NCBI GenBank assembly: GCA_043801235.1
Contig: JAZDMF010000189.1
Coordinates: forward strand, 1-16,412
Length of the DNA stretch: 16,412 bases
DNA from: DAOQAK01 sp043801235
Lineage (GTDB): Bacteria; Bacteroidota; Bacteroidia; Bacteroidales; CG2-30-32-10
Direction: 5' to 3'
This document shows positions 7,077-14,219 of the stretch, piece after piece. The notes under the pieces are model-generated. The model ran no database searches. It was not told where the DNA came from and saw nothing but the letters and a program-made list of their open reading frames with translations. Within the stretch, counting starts at the first letter, position 1. Every line of letters begins with the position of its first letter. The position numbers and the translations under genes were made by a program.

Positions 7077-8129
7077 CTATCTTTTTACATACTGATTATC
7101 ATAGTATTTCTGGTATTCGCCGGATGTAACATTATTCAACCATTCTTCATTTGTAAGATACCATTTTGCTGTTTTTTCAAGTCCTTCTTCAAAATGTAGC
7201 GATGGACTCCATCCGAGTTCTTTCTGTAATTTTGACGAATCAATGGCATAGCGCAGATCATGACCGGCGCGGTCTTTCACAAAAGTGATCAGTTGTTTGG
7301 ATGTGCCATCTTTTTTGTTCAGTAGTTTATCCATTGTTTTGCAGAGCAGGCGTACAAGATCGATATTTGTCCATTCATTATTTCCACCTATGTTATATGT
7401 TTCGCCTTTTTTCCCTTTATGAAAAATCAAATCAATAGCTGCTGCATGATCTTCCACCCACAGCCAGTCGCGTACGTTTTCGCCCTTCCCGTATATGGGT
7501 AAGGGCTTATTGTTTTTTATGTTGTGAATACAGAGCGGAATAAGCTTTTCGGGAAACTGATTGGGACCGTAGTTGTTCGAGCAGTTGCTGATAACGACAG
7601 GCATTTTATATGTATGGTAATATGCTCTTACAAGATGATCGGAGCTGGCTTTAGATGCGGAATACGGGCTGCGGGGATCGTAGGCAGTTTCTTCCGTGAA
7701 AAATCCTTTCTCGCCAAGAGAACCGTAAACTTCATCTGTAGAAATATGATAAAAAAGTTTTTCTTCAAAATTATCTTGCCAGTGATGTTTTGCAGCATTG
7801 AGCAGAACCATAGTGCCAACAATATTCGTAATGATAAATTCCATCGGGTTGGCAATCGACCTATCCACATGCGACTCTGCAGCAAGATGTATCACTCCAT
7901 CGAAATTATGTTTTGAGAAAATCTCCTGAACACAATTGCTGTCGGTGATATCGCCTTTTATAAAAGTGTAATTTTTTTCTTTTTCAATATCGCGCAGGTT
8001 CTCAAGGTTCCCTGCGTAAGTAAGTTTATCGAAATTGAAAATATGATATTGCGGATATTTTTTTACAAACCGTCTTACAACATGTGAGCCAATGAAACCG
8101 GCGCCCCCGGTGATTAAAATATTTTTCAT
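7077..8129 (-). CDS. rfbB: dTDP-glucose 4,6-dehydratase
   Basis: Converts dTDP-glucose to dTDP-4-keto-6-deoxyglucose, the branch point for dTDP-rhamnose and other deoxysugars. A 350-residue extended short-chain dehydrogenase: NAD-binding TGGAGFIGSH (residues 7-16), the dehydratase marker DKLTYAGNLENL, catalytic STDEVYG (130-136) with the Asp-Glu pair of dehydratases, and the Tyr/Lys pair YSASK (Y156, K160). NCSNNYGPNQFPEKLIPL is also diagnostic of RmlB. Full length; ATG at 8129. The partners rfbA, rfbC and rfbD are not in the window, so the end sugar cannot be named. A 147-bp gap separates it from galE upstream. Confidence 0.96.
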   Translation of the reverse strand: MKNILITGGAGFIGSHVVRRFVKKYPQYHIFNFDKLTYAGNLENLRDIEKEKNYTFIKGDITDSNCVQEIFSKHNFDGVIHLAAESHVDRSIANPMEFIITNIVGTMVLLNAAKHHWQDNFEEKLFYHISTDEVYGSLGEKGFFTEETAYDPRSPYSASKASSDHLVRAYYHTYKMPVVISNCSNNYGPNQFPEKLIPLCIHNIKNNKPLPIYGKGENVRDWLWVEDHAAAIDLIFHKGKKGETYNIGGNNEWTNIDLVRLLCKTMDKLLNKKDGTSKQLITFVKDRAGHDLRYAIDSSKLQKELGWSPSLHFEEGLEKTAKWYLTNEEWLNNVTSGEYQKYYDNQYVKR

Positions 8130-8276
8130 AATTATAATGATAAATTGTTGTAGTTAGTGGTTTATTGTTTATAGCAGCCAGTACGGTTAAAAGTCATTAG
8201 TCAATGGTTATGCAATTCTTTTCAAATGACCATAAATTATATACAAAACCGGCTGCAACTTACCTTCAACCATAGA

Positions 8277-9299
8277 CTATTTATTTTTTTCTTTTAAATA
8301 TTTTTCCCAGTTCCATGAAGAAAGCATCATGGCATCAAGATCGCGTTCGGCTTTCCAGCCAAGTTCTTTGTTTGCCAGTTGGGTATTGGCCCATACTTTT
8401 TCAATATCGCCGTGTCGCCTTTCAACTATTTTATAATTTAGTTTTTGCCCGGATACTTTTTCAAAAGCAATGATCACATCAAGCACAGAAAATCCATTTC
8501 CTGTTCCAACATTAAAAAATTCATATGCTGATTTGCTTTTGCTGTCAAGCAATCTTTCAAGAGCTATAATATGAGCATCAGCAAGATCGGTAACGTGTAT
8601 GTAATCCCTGATGCAAGTGCCATCTGGCGTATCGTAATCATTTCCGAAAACACGTAAAAATTCTCGTATACCAATAGCAGTCTGGGTTATATAAGGAACC
8701 AGATTATTTGGTGCACCAATCGGAAGTTCACCAATCAAAGCACTTTCGTGGGCGCCAATAGGATTGAAATACCTTAGAGCTATTGAATGAAACGATGATT
8801 TTCTGCAATTATTCTCAATAATTTCTTCTGAAATTTGCTTGGTATGGCCATAAGGTGAAAAAGCTTTTTTAAAAGGAGCATTTTCATCAACAGGCAATTT
8901 ATCAGGTTGTCCGTAAACTGTGCAGGATGAAGAAAAAACAAGTTTATTCACCTTGTGATCCTTCATGCAATCAAGCAGGTTAATCAGAGAAACCAGGTTA
9001 TTCCTGTAATATTTCAGGGGCTGTTCAACCGATTCACCAACCGCTTTGAACGCAGCAAAATGAATAATGGCTGCAATATCTTTATTACCTGCAAAAAAAT
9101 CACTGGTCTCTTTTTTGTCACATAAATCAAATTCATAAAATTCCGGAAGAATGCCTGTAATTTTTTCAATGGAATAAATAACGTCTTTGTTTGAATTGGA
9201 GAGATTATCAATAATAGCAACCTGATATCCCTTCTTCTGCAGTTCAACAACAGTATGGGACCCGATGTATCCAGTACCTCCTGTGACCAGTATTTTCAT
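8277..9299 (-). CDS. galE: UDP-glucose 4-epimerase
   Basis: Interconverts UDP-glucose and UDP-galactose; many members also act on UDP-GlcNAc and UDP-GalNAc. The 340-residue protein has TGGTGYIGSHT (residues 6-16) for NAD binding, FSSSCTVYG (122-130) with the catalytic Ser/Thr, and YGHTK (Y150, K154). RYFNPIGAHESALIGE and the C-terminal RHGDIEKVWANT and ELGWKAERDLDAM segments are typical GalE. Full length; ATG at 9299. Next to a UDP-HexNAc dehydrogenase gene it could supply galacto-configured substrate. The 111-bp upstream spacer holds the two paired hairpins. Confidence 0.95.
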   Translation of the reverse strand: MKILVTGGTGYIGSHTVVELQKKGYQVAIIDNLSNSNKDVIYSIEKITGILPEFYEFDLCDKKETSDFFAGNKDIAAIIHFAAFKAVGESVEQPLKYYRNNLVSLINLLDCMKDHKVNKLVFSSSCTVYGQPDKLPVDENAPFKKAFSPYGHTKQISEEIIENNCRKSSFHSIALRYFNPIGAHESALIGELPIGAPNNLVPYITQTAIGIREFLRVFGNDYDTPDGTCIRDYIHVTDLADAHIIALERLLDSKSKSAYEFFNVGTGNGFSVLDVIIAFEKVSGQKLNYKIVERRHGDIEKVWANTQLANKELGWKAERDLDAMMLSSWNWEKYLKEKNK

Positions 9300-9324
9300 A
9301 ATGAACTTATGATATAATAATGTC

Positions 9325-9351
9325 GTCAGGTTTCGATTAACTCAACCTGAC
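9325..9351. repeat. 27-nt hairpin element, copy A
   Basis: Perfect 8-bp stem GTCAGGTT (9325-9332) with AACCTGAC (9344-9351), enclosing the 11-nt loop TCGATTAACTC. Copy B lies 15 bases further on in opposite orientation, with nearly the same loop and a stem that differs by paired changes. Confidence 0.8.
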
Positions 9352-9366
9352 AAATAAATGCAAATG

Positions 9367-9393
9367 GTCAGTCTGAGTTTATCGAAGACTGAC
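9367..9393. repeat. 27-nt hairpin element, copy B (inverted relative to A)
   Basis: Perfect 8-bp stem GTCAGTCT (9367-9374) with AGACTGAC (9386-9393), loop GAGTTTATCGA. Read on the minus strand the loop is TCGATAAACTC, one base different from copy A. Elements with GTCAG stems and a GAG...TCGA loop are scattered in many Bacteroidetes genomes (general knowledge, not searched). Confidence 0.8.
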
Positions 9394-9410
9394 TGAAGAA
9401 CTTAAAAAAA

Positions 9411-10706
9411 TCAAAGGCTCCAGTATGTAAGCTTTTTTATTTTTCCCCTGAACATGCCTTTTACATCAATCAGTATTGCATTTTCCGCAGACAGTTTTAA
9501 AAAATATTCTTCCTTAAGCTCTTTGTATGGTTTATGATTAACAGCAATGATGATCGCATCATATTTTCCATTTGGTTTTTCAACAAGTTCGAAACCATAT
9601 TCATGTTTAAGTTCTTTGGAAGATGCATACGGATCGACCACATCTACTTGAATGCTGTATGATTTTAATTCACTAATAACATCGGCAACCCTTGAATTCC
9701 GAATGTCGCTCACATCTTCTTTAAATGTCGCACCCATAACAAGCACTTTTGCATTCAGCATGTTTTTTCCCGCAGCAATAATTTTTTTTACGGTTTGTTT
9801 AGCCACATAAAATCCCATGCTGTCGTTCACAAACCTGCCGGAGTTGATGATCTGCGGGTGATACCTGTATTCTTTTGCTTTAAATGTTAAATAATAAGGA
9901 TCCACACCTATGCAATGTCCGCCAACAAGTCCGGGGTAGAATTTCAAAAAATTCCATTTTGTTCCTGCCGCTTCAAGAACTTCATAAGTGTTAATCCCCA
10001 TGCGGTTAAAAATCATTGAGAGCTCATTCATCAGGGCTATGTTCACATCACGTTGTGTGTTTTCAATAATTTTTGCCGATTCGGCAACTTTAATGGATGA
10101 TGCTTTGTAAACGCCTGCCTTCACAACCAGTTCGTATACTTTTGCAATCACATCAAGCGATTCCGTATCGCATCCGGAAACCACTTTCAGAATGCTTGTA
10201 ATAGTATGTTCCTTATCACCCGGATTGATTCGTTCAGGAGAAAAGCCGGCTTTAAAATCGCTGATGAATTTTAACCCGGAAAGCTCTTCAAGTATGGGAA
10301 TGCAATCTTCTTCGGTGCAACCCGGATATACAGTGGATTCATAAACAACATAATCCCCTTTTTTTAAAACCTTTCCAATAGTTCGTGTAGCTCCAAGTAA
10401 GGGTCTCAGATCAGGAAGATTATGATCGTCGATAGGAGTAGGTACTGCAACAATATGAAAAGTCGCTTCATTCAGATCATCAGGATTGGCAGTGAACATA
10501 ATGTCACAGCCATCGAATGCGGATGAAGGAAGTTCTTCGCTGGGATCGATTTTATTTTTCATCATTCCTATCCTGTCTTCCTTTATATCAAACCCAATTA
10601 CAGAAATTTTCTTTGCAAATTCAAGGGCAATGGGCAAGCCCACGTAACCTAAGCCGATAACCGACAGTTTGGTTTCTTTCTTCAGTAGTTTATTAAAAAT
10701 ATCCAT
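9411..10706 (-). CDS. UDP-HexNAc 6-dehydrogenase, TviB/WbpO type
   Basis: NAD-dependent oxidation of the C6 hydroxyl of UDP-GlcNAc (TviB) or UDP-GalNAc (WbpO) to the uronic acid. The 431-residue protein has the Rossmann motif VIGLGYVGLP (residues 16-25), VPTPIDDHNLPDL (88-100), YESTVYPGCTEEDCIPILE (122-140), the subgroup marker FSPERINPGDK (155-165), IENTQRDVNIALMNEL (214-229), and catalytic Cys265 in GGHCIGVDPYYL. The marker and overall sequence follow TviB/WbpO rather than WbpA as remembered. Neighbouring wbpB-, wbpD- and wbpE-like genes indicate that it supplies the first step of a diacetamido-hexuronic acid pathway. Which UDP-sugar it prefers cannot be decided here. ATG at 10706; the WbpB-type gene ends 23 bases upstream. 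Confidence 0.92.
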   Translation of the reverse strand: MDIFNKLLKKETKLSVIGLGYVGLPIALEFAKKISVIGFDIKEDRIGMMKNKIDPSEELPSSAFDGCDIMFTANPDDLNEATFHIVAVPTPIDDHNLPDLRPLLGATRTIGKVLKKGDYVVYESTVYPGCTEEDCIPILEELSGLKFISDFKAGFSPERINPGDKEHTITSILKVVSGCDTESLDVIAKVYELVVKAGVYKASSIKVAESAKIIENTQRDVNIALMNELSMIFNRMGINTYEVLEAAGTKWNFLKFYPGLVGGHCIGVDPYYLTFKAKEYRYHPQIINSGRFVNDSMGFYVAKQTVKKIIAAGKNMLNAKVLVMGATFKEDVSDIRNSRVADVISELKSYSIQVDVVDPYASSKELKHEYGFELVEKPNGKYDAIIIAVNHKPYKELKEEYFLKLSAENAILIDVKGMFRGKIKKLTYWSL

Positions 10707-10729
10707 CTCACAAAATATTAAATTATCCG

Positions 10730-11689
10730 TTATTTTATTTTTTTCAGCATGGGATGGAAATCACCTTTCAATCCTATTGCTTTGGAATGTCTTATTTCAT
10801 AAACAGTATTGATGCTCGGATATGACGTTTCCATTCCGAAACCTTTGCCATCAATTATTTCCCTGTAGCTTGCGGTATGCAGGTTGCCGAAGCCTTCGCT
10901 GAACTCAATTTCATTATTGTCAATTTTAACAGAACGATAAGTCCTCTGATTTGTCTTCTTTGCCTCATCCGGTAGGTCATCGCTGTCAATACTGAGGAAC
11001 CACCTTATACGCGCATTCTTTAATTCAAGATATCCGGCCGCTTTGTTTTCAGAATAATGATGAACGATATTTTTTTGCACATTGCCGAAAATCCAAATCA
11101 GCATATCAAAAAAATGTATGCCAATATTTGTAGCAATGCCCCCTGATTTGCTCGTATCTCCTTTCCATGATATAAAATACCAGTGGCCGCGGCTGGTAAT
11201 ATAAGTGAGGTCAATATCGTAAATTTTATCTTTCGGACCGTTGGAAATAGTTTCTTTAAGTTCCTTTATATAATCATGAAGACGAAGTTGCAGAATATTA
11301 TATATTCTTTTTCCTGTTTCTTTTTCTATCACGCCCAAAGCTTCAATATTCCAAGGATTCAGAACAAGTGGTTTTTCGCAAATGGCATATGCATCGTTAC
11401 GCAGGGCAAGCCTGATGTGAGAATCGTGCAGATAATTCGGTGAGCAAATACTGACATAATCAATTTTCTTTTCGCCCTGTCTGCGCAATTTGTCAAGATG
11501 CCTGTCGAATCTTTCTGTCTCGAGAAAAAAATCGGCTTCAGGGAAATAGCTGTCCATGATTCCTACAGCATCGTGTTTGTCGAGTGCCGCCACCAGCGTA
11601 TTGCCGGTTTCTTTAATGGCTTTCATGTGACGCGGGGCTATATAGCCTGCAGCACCAATAAGAGCGAAATTTATTTTGCCTTTGCTCAT
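10730..11689 (-). CDS. wbpB: WbpB-type UDP-N-acetyl-hexuronate 3-dehydrogenase (Gfo/Idh/MocA family)
   Basis: In the known pathway WbpB oxidises C3 of UDP-GlcNAcA to the 3-keto sugar, which the aminotransferase then uses; NAD is recycled with 2-oxoglutarate. The 319-residue protein has a Rossmann opening ALIGAAGYIAPRHMKAIK (residues 9-26), ICSPNYLH (81-88), CEKPL (104-108, Lys106 of the family's EKP motif), QLRLHDYI, LTYITSRGHWY and ATNIGIHFFDML (GIH at 190-192), all closely like WbpB/WlbA. The AGYLELKNARIRWFLSIDSDDLP segment is also characteristic. The ATG at 11689 lies one base after the acetyltransferase stop codon, so the two are surely co-transcribed and probably translationally coupled. 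Confidence 0.93.
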   Translation of the reverse strand: MSKGKINFALIGAAGYIAPRHMKAIKETGNTLVAALDKHDAVGIMDSYFPEADFFLETERFDRHLDKLRRQGEKKIDYVSICSPNYLHDSHIRLALRNDAYAICEKPLVLNPWNIEALGVIEKETGKRIYNILQLRLHDYIKELKETISNGPKDKIYDIDLTYITSRGHWYFISWKGDTSKSGGIATNIGIHFFDMLIWIFGNVQKNIVHHYSENKAAGYLELKNARIRWFLSIDSDDLPDEAKKTNQRTYRSVKIDNNEIEFSEGFGNLHTASYREIIDGKGFGMETSYPSINTVYEIRHSKAIGLKGDFHPMLKKIK

Positions 11690-11690
11690 T

Positions 11691-12269
11691 TTATTTCAGC
11701 TTGCTTACTTTATTTTCTTTCAGTAAATATTTTTCCTTGCTTTCAGGACAAACAGCAATTCCCTTTTCATCAAAATGCAGGCGATGCCCGAATTCGCTCA
11801 TCCATCCCGTTTGTTTTGCCGGATTTCCTACAACAAGAGCATAGGATGGCACATTTTTAGTCACTACAGCACCGGCGCCGATAAAAGCAAATTCTCCTAT
11901 ATCATGTCCGCAAACGATGGTTGCATTCGCCCCAATAGACGCGCCTTTTTTTACCACAGTTTTAACATACTCATGCTTGCGTATTATCGCACTCCTGGGA
12001 TTTACTATGTTTGTGAACACCATGGAAGGACCCAGAAAAACATCATCTTCGCAAATAACACCGGTATATACTGAAACATTGTTCTGAATCTTCACATTGT
12101 TGCCAAGCACCACTTCTGGCGATATCACCACATTCTGGCCGATATTGCAGTTTTCACCTATCACCGAACCGGGCATAATATGGGTGAAATGCCATATTTT
12201 TGTTCCTTTGCCAATTTTACAGCCTTCATCAATTACGGCTGTTTCATGAGCAAAATATTTTTGTTCCAT
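11691..12269 (-). CDS. wbpD: WbpD-type UDP-3-amino-hexuronate N-acetyltransferase (left-handed beta-helix)
   Basis: Acetylates the 3-amino group made by the aminotransferase, giving UDP-2,3-diacetamido-2,3-dideoxy-hexuronic acid. The 192-residue protein is built of hexapeptide repeats: TAVIDEGCKIGKGTKIWHFTH (in two parts around residue 20), IGENCNIGQNVVISPEVVLG, VKIQNNVSVYTGVICEDDVF (60-78), GPSMVFTNIVNPRS, KKGASIGANATIVCGHDIG (107-125) and FIGAGAVVTKNVPSYALVVG. The ATG at 12269 (MEQKYFAHETAVID) is chosen. A GTG at 12296 would add nine residues encoded by the CACAGAG repeat and unlike the family. The final residues (KENKVSKLK) overlap nothing; the WbpB-type gene follows after one base. Confidence 0.93.
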   Translation of the reverse strand: MEQKYFAHETAVIDEGCKIGKGTKIWHFTHIMPGSVIGENCNIGQNVVISPEVVLGNNVKIQNNVSVYTGVICEDDVFLGPSMVFTNIVNPRSAIIRKHEYVKTVVKKGASIGANATIVCGHDIGEFAFIGAGAVVTKNVPSYALVVGNPAKQTGWMSEFGHRLHFDEKGIAVCPESKEKYLLKENKVSKLK

Positions 12270-12305
12270 TTTCAAAATTTTTAACACAGAGGCCACTGAG
12301 CAGAC

Positions 12306-12327
12306 ACCTGCCTGCCGGCAAGGCAGG
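12306..12327. repeat. Imperfect GC-rich palindrome nested in the left cassette end
   Basis: The arms ACCTGCC and GGCAGGG surround a GCCGGC core, giving a hairpin of about 10 bp with one bulged A. Translated on the plus strand it reads LPAGKAG, a well-known signature of a dispersed Bacteroidetes repeat. It interrupts the CACAGAG repeat between CACTGAG and GGAGTTACACAGAG. Confidence 0.6.
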
Positions 12328-12330
12328 GAG

Positions 12331-12735
12331 TTACACAGAGTTTAAATTACCGTTTATTTTTCTTCTGATACCTTCCTTGAGTAGTGCGACATTGAAGTTT
12401 ATTAATAATCCTAATTTTTTATCAGCTAGTTTTAAATATGTTACTAATTGTGCTTCATGAACAGGTAAAATAACTTCGACAGATTTAAGTTCAAGTATAA
12501 TTTTGTCTTCCACTAAAATGTCAATAACAAATTCTTTATCCAATTTCTCACCTCTGAAATGTACTGGTAATAAAACCTGATTTCTGGCGAAAATATTTTT
12601 CTTTTTAAAGACCGACATTAAACAAATTTCGTACACAGATTCCATCAAACCAGGACCAAGTTCCTTATGCACATCAATACAGCAATTAATAATGCTTTCC
12701 GTTAAATTATTATAATCCTTCTCTGTGAAACTCAT
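12331..12735 (-). CDS. GxxExxY family protein (PD-(D/E)XK-like, PDDEXK_3)
   Basis: A 134-residue protein of the GxxExxY family, named for the motif seen here as GPGLMESVYE (residues 27-36). After it come a strand-rich core (VHFRGEKLDKEFVIDILVED) and KIILELKSVE, which matches the D...ExK arrangement of a PD-(D/E)XK nuclease-like fold: Asp in VIDILV, Glu and Lys in LELKS. The C-terminal LGLLINFNVALLKEGIRRKI is also typical. Biochemical function is unknown. The family is abundant in Bacteroidetes and often lies in glycan clusters between small repeats. Here the stop codon and the last residues (NSV) are encoded by the flanking CACAGAG repeat. ATG at 12735, itself next to CTCTGTG words. Confidence 0.88.
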   Translation of the reverse strand: MSFTEKDYNNLTESIINCCIDVHKELGPGLMESVYEICLMSVFKKKNIFARNQVLLPVHFRGEKLDKEFVIDILVEDKIILELKSVEVILPVHEAQLVTYLKLADKKLGLLINFNVALLKEGIRRKINGNLNSV

Positions 12736-12767
12736 TTACCTCTGTGTTTTAAAAAATAATTATTTGT

Positions 12768-12947
12768 TCAGTTTTTTTTCCTTTGTACAACACCTACAAT
12801 ACAAAAAGCAAGAAAATACAATCCGAAAAGGAAGCCAACAGGAGCAAATTCTTCCATGCTGATATGTCCATTGCTGGCTGCTGCAATAAATAACCAAATT
12901 AAATAAATGATCACCAAAACCAAACCTATAATTGACATTATTTTCAT
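12768..12947 (-). CDS. Small two-helix membrane protein of unknown function
   Basis: A 59-residue hydrophobic protein (MKIMSIIGLVLVIIYLIWLF...) with two probable membrane helices, residues 4-24 and 35-54. A short polar turn NGHISMEEFAP lies between them, and a basic C-terminus (QRKKN) is probably cytoplasmic. I do not recognise the family. The ATG at 12947 lies 10 bases after the aminotransferase stop codon, so co-transcription is likely. An earlier ATG at 12977 would overlap the aminotransferase by 20 bases and add ten polar residues, which is less likely. A role in the glycan pathway is possible by position only. Confidence 0.6.
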   Translation of the reverse strand: MKIMSIIGLVLVIIYLIWLFIAAASNGHISMEEFAPVGFLFGLYFLAFCIVGVVQRKKN

Positions 12948-12957
12948 ATGATTGTTT

Positions 12958-14088
12958 TTATTGGTTGATAAATTCAAGTACAGAATCAGTGATAAATTTT
13001 AATTGTTCATCATCAAGTTCGGTATGCATGGGCAATGAAACCACAACTTTAGCAAGCATTTCGGTAGCAGGAAAATCTCCTGCTTTATATCTTGAGTCCT
13101 GATAAGCTTTCTGCAAATGCATAGGGACCGGATAATAGATCATGGCAGGTATTCCTTTTTCCTGCAGATGTTCTATTAGTTTGTTCCTTTCGAATCCGTT
13201 TGTAATAAGTGTATACTGATGAAAAACATGCGTCGATTTTTTGAAACGGGTCGGTGTTTTCAGTTTCGGATTATTCCCGAAAGCCTTGTCGTAATACGCT
13301 GCAGCTTTGTTGCGGGCGGCTGCGTATTTATCAAGGTGCTGGAGTTTTATCCGGAGGATGGCCGCTTGTATGCTGTCAAGGCGCGAGTTTACACCTATCA
13401 GGTCGTGATAATAACGAATTTTCATGCCGTGATTCACAATAAACCTGAGCTCCTCAGCCAGTTTGTCATCATTTGTAAATATTGCGCCTCCGTCTCCGTA
13501 ACATCCAAGGTTCTTTGAAGGGAAAAAAGATGTGCATCCCATGTGTCCAATAGTTCCTGCTTTGCTGCGTTTTCCACTGGATGAAATATAATCAGCTCCG
13601 GTTGCCTGGCAGCTATCTTCAATAACAAATAAATTGTGCTTTATCGCAATTTCAATGATCGCATCCATATCGGCGCACTGTCCGAAGAGATGTACAGGAA
13701 CAATTGCTTTTGTTTTGGGTGTGATTGCTTTTTCAATTGCTTTCGGATCAATGTTGAAAGTATCGGGATTAACATCCACCAGCACAGGTGTAAGATTAAG
13801 TAAAGCAATCACTTCAGCTGTGGCAACAAATGTATATGAAGGAGCAATCACCTCATCGCCCGGCTGCAGCCCCAGTGCCATCATCGAAACCTGAAGCGCA
13901 TCGGTGCCGTTGGCACAGGGAATTACATGTTTTACATTCAAATATTTTTCAAAATCCTGTTGGAAATTTTTTACTTCAGGCCCGTTAATGAATGCAGTAG
14001 ATTCAATAACATTCAGAATAGCTTCGTCAACTTCGATTTTAATTTTGTCATACTGACTCTTCAAATCGACCATACTAATCTTTCTCAT
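12958..14088 (-). CDS. wbpE: WbpE-type UDP-3-keto-hexuronate aminotransferase (DegT/DnrJ/EryC1 family)
   Basis: PLP-dependent transfer of an amino group from glutamate to C3 of the WbpB product. The 376-residue protein begins MRKISMVDLKSQYDKIK, a typical WbpE/WlbC start. Visible motifs are CANGTDALQVSMMAL (residues 58-72, PLP phosphate contact), APSYTFVATAEVI, VDVNPDTFNIDP, VPVHLFGQCADMD, VIEDSCQATGA (Asp158, which contacts the PLP ring nitrogen), SFFPSKNLGCYGDGGA (Lys192, Schiff base) and HGMKIRYYHDLIGVNSRLD. The frame can be extended to 14202, but the extra 38 residues are unlike the family and would cover the promoter box at 14135-14142, so the ATG at 14088 is chosen. First gene of the minus-strand glycan cluster. 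Confidence 0.94.
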   Translation of the reverse strand: MRKISMVDLKSQYDKIKIEVDEAILNVIESTAFINGPEVKNFQQDFEKYLNVKHVIPCANGTDALQVSMMALGLQPGDEVIAPSYTFVATAEVIALLNLTPVLVDVNPDTFNIDPKAIEKAITPKTKAIVPVHLFGQCADMDAIIEIAIKHNLFVIEDSCQATGADYISSSGKRSKAGTIGHMGCTSFFPSKNLGCYGDGGAIFTNDDKLAEELRFIVNHGMKIRYYHDLIGVNSRLDSIQAAILRIKLQHLDKYAAARNKAAAYYDKAFGNNPKLKTPTRFKKSTHVFHQYTLITNGFERNKLIEHLQEKGIPAMIYYPVPMHLQKAYQDSRYKAGDFPATEMLAKVVVSLPMHTELDDEQLKFITDSVLEFINQ

Positions 14089-14134
14089 CTCTTCAATCTT
14101 TAAATGTTTTAAAAAACATTTGTTTAACGAGTTG

Positions 14135-14142
14135 CAAAGATA
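14135..14142 (-). promoter_or_regulatory. -7 box of the probable promoter of the glycan cluster
   Basis: On the minus strand this reads TATCTTTG, an exact TAnnTTTG box, about 46 bases upstream of the ATG at 14088. No clear TTTG is found at the -33 position, where the sequence is AT-rich. It would give a leader of about 40 nt and set the start of the operon. Confidence 0.5.
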
Positions 14143-14219
14143 AATATTATTCTGATTTTTACTTGATTTTAAGGTATAATACAGAATGTTTGATGCATGC
14201 AAATACCAATTTCGATTTT

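Larger units (their letters stand above)
12278..12755. mobile_element. Putative non-autonomous cassette: GxxExxY gene between inverted CACAGAG repeats
   Basis: Left end TTTTTAACACAGAGG (12278-12292) and right end CCTCTGTGTTTTAAAAA (12739-12755) are inverted copies. AACACAGAGG against CCTCTGTGTT is a perfect 10-bp match, extended by TTTTTAA/TTAAAAA with two extra bases. The unit of about 478 bp holds only the GxxExxY gene and separates a small membrane-protein gene from wbpD in an otherwise tight operon. The gene's stop codon and last three codons lie in the inner repeat GGAGTTACACAGAG. No transposase or target duplication was seen, so mobility is inferred. Confidence 0.45.

Noticed and set aside
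8130..8276. Promoter or hairpin in the galE-rfbB spacer
   Set aside because: Only a weak 6-bp stem and no TAnnTTTG box on the minus strand were found; nothing firm to report.
12270..12296. GTG start adding nine residues to the WbpD-type acetyltransferase
   Set aside because: The added residues are encoded by the cassette repeat; the ATG at 12269 gives the normal family start.
12200..12460. Plus-strand frame containing LPAGKAG
   Set aside because: This peptide is the translation of a dispersed palindromic repeat and the rest is antisense to wbpD and the GxxExxY gene.
14089..14202. N-terminal extension of the WbpE-type aminotransferase
   Set aside because: Not similar to the family and it contains the promoter -7 box; the ATG at 14088 fits relatives.
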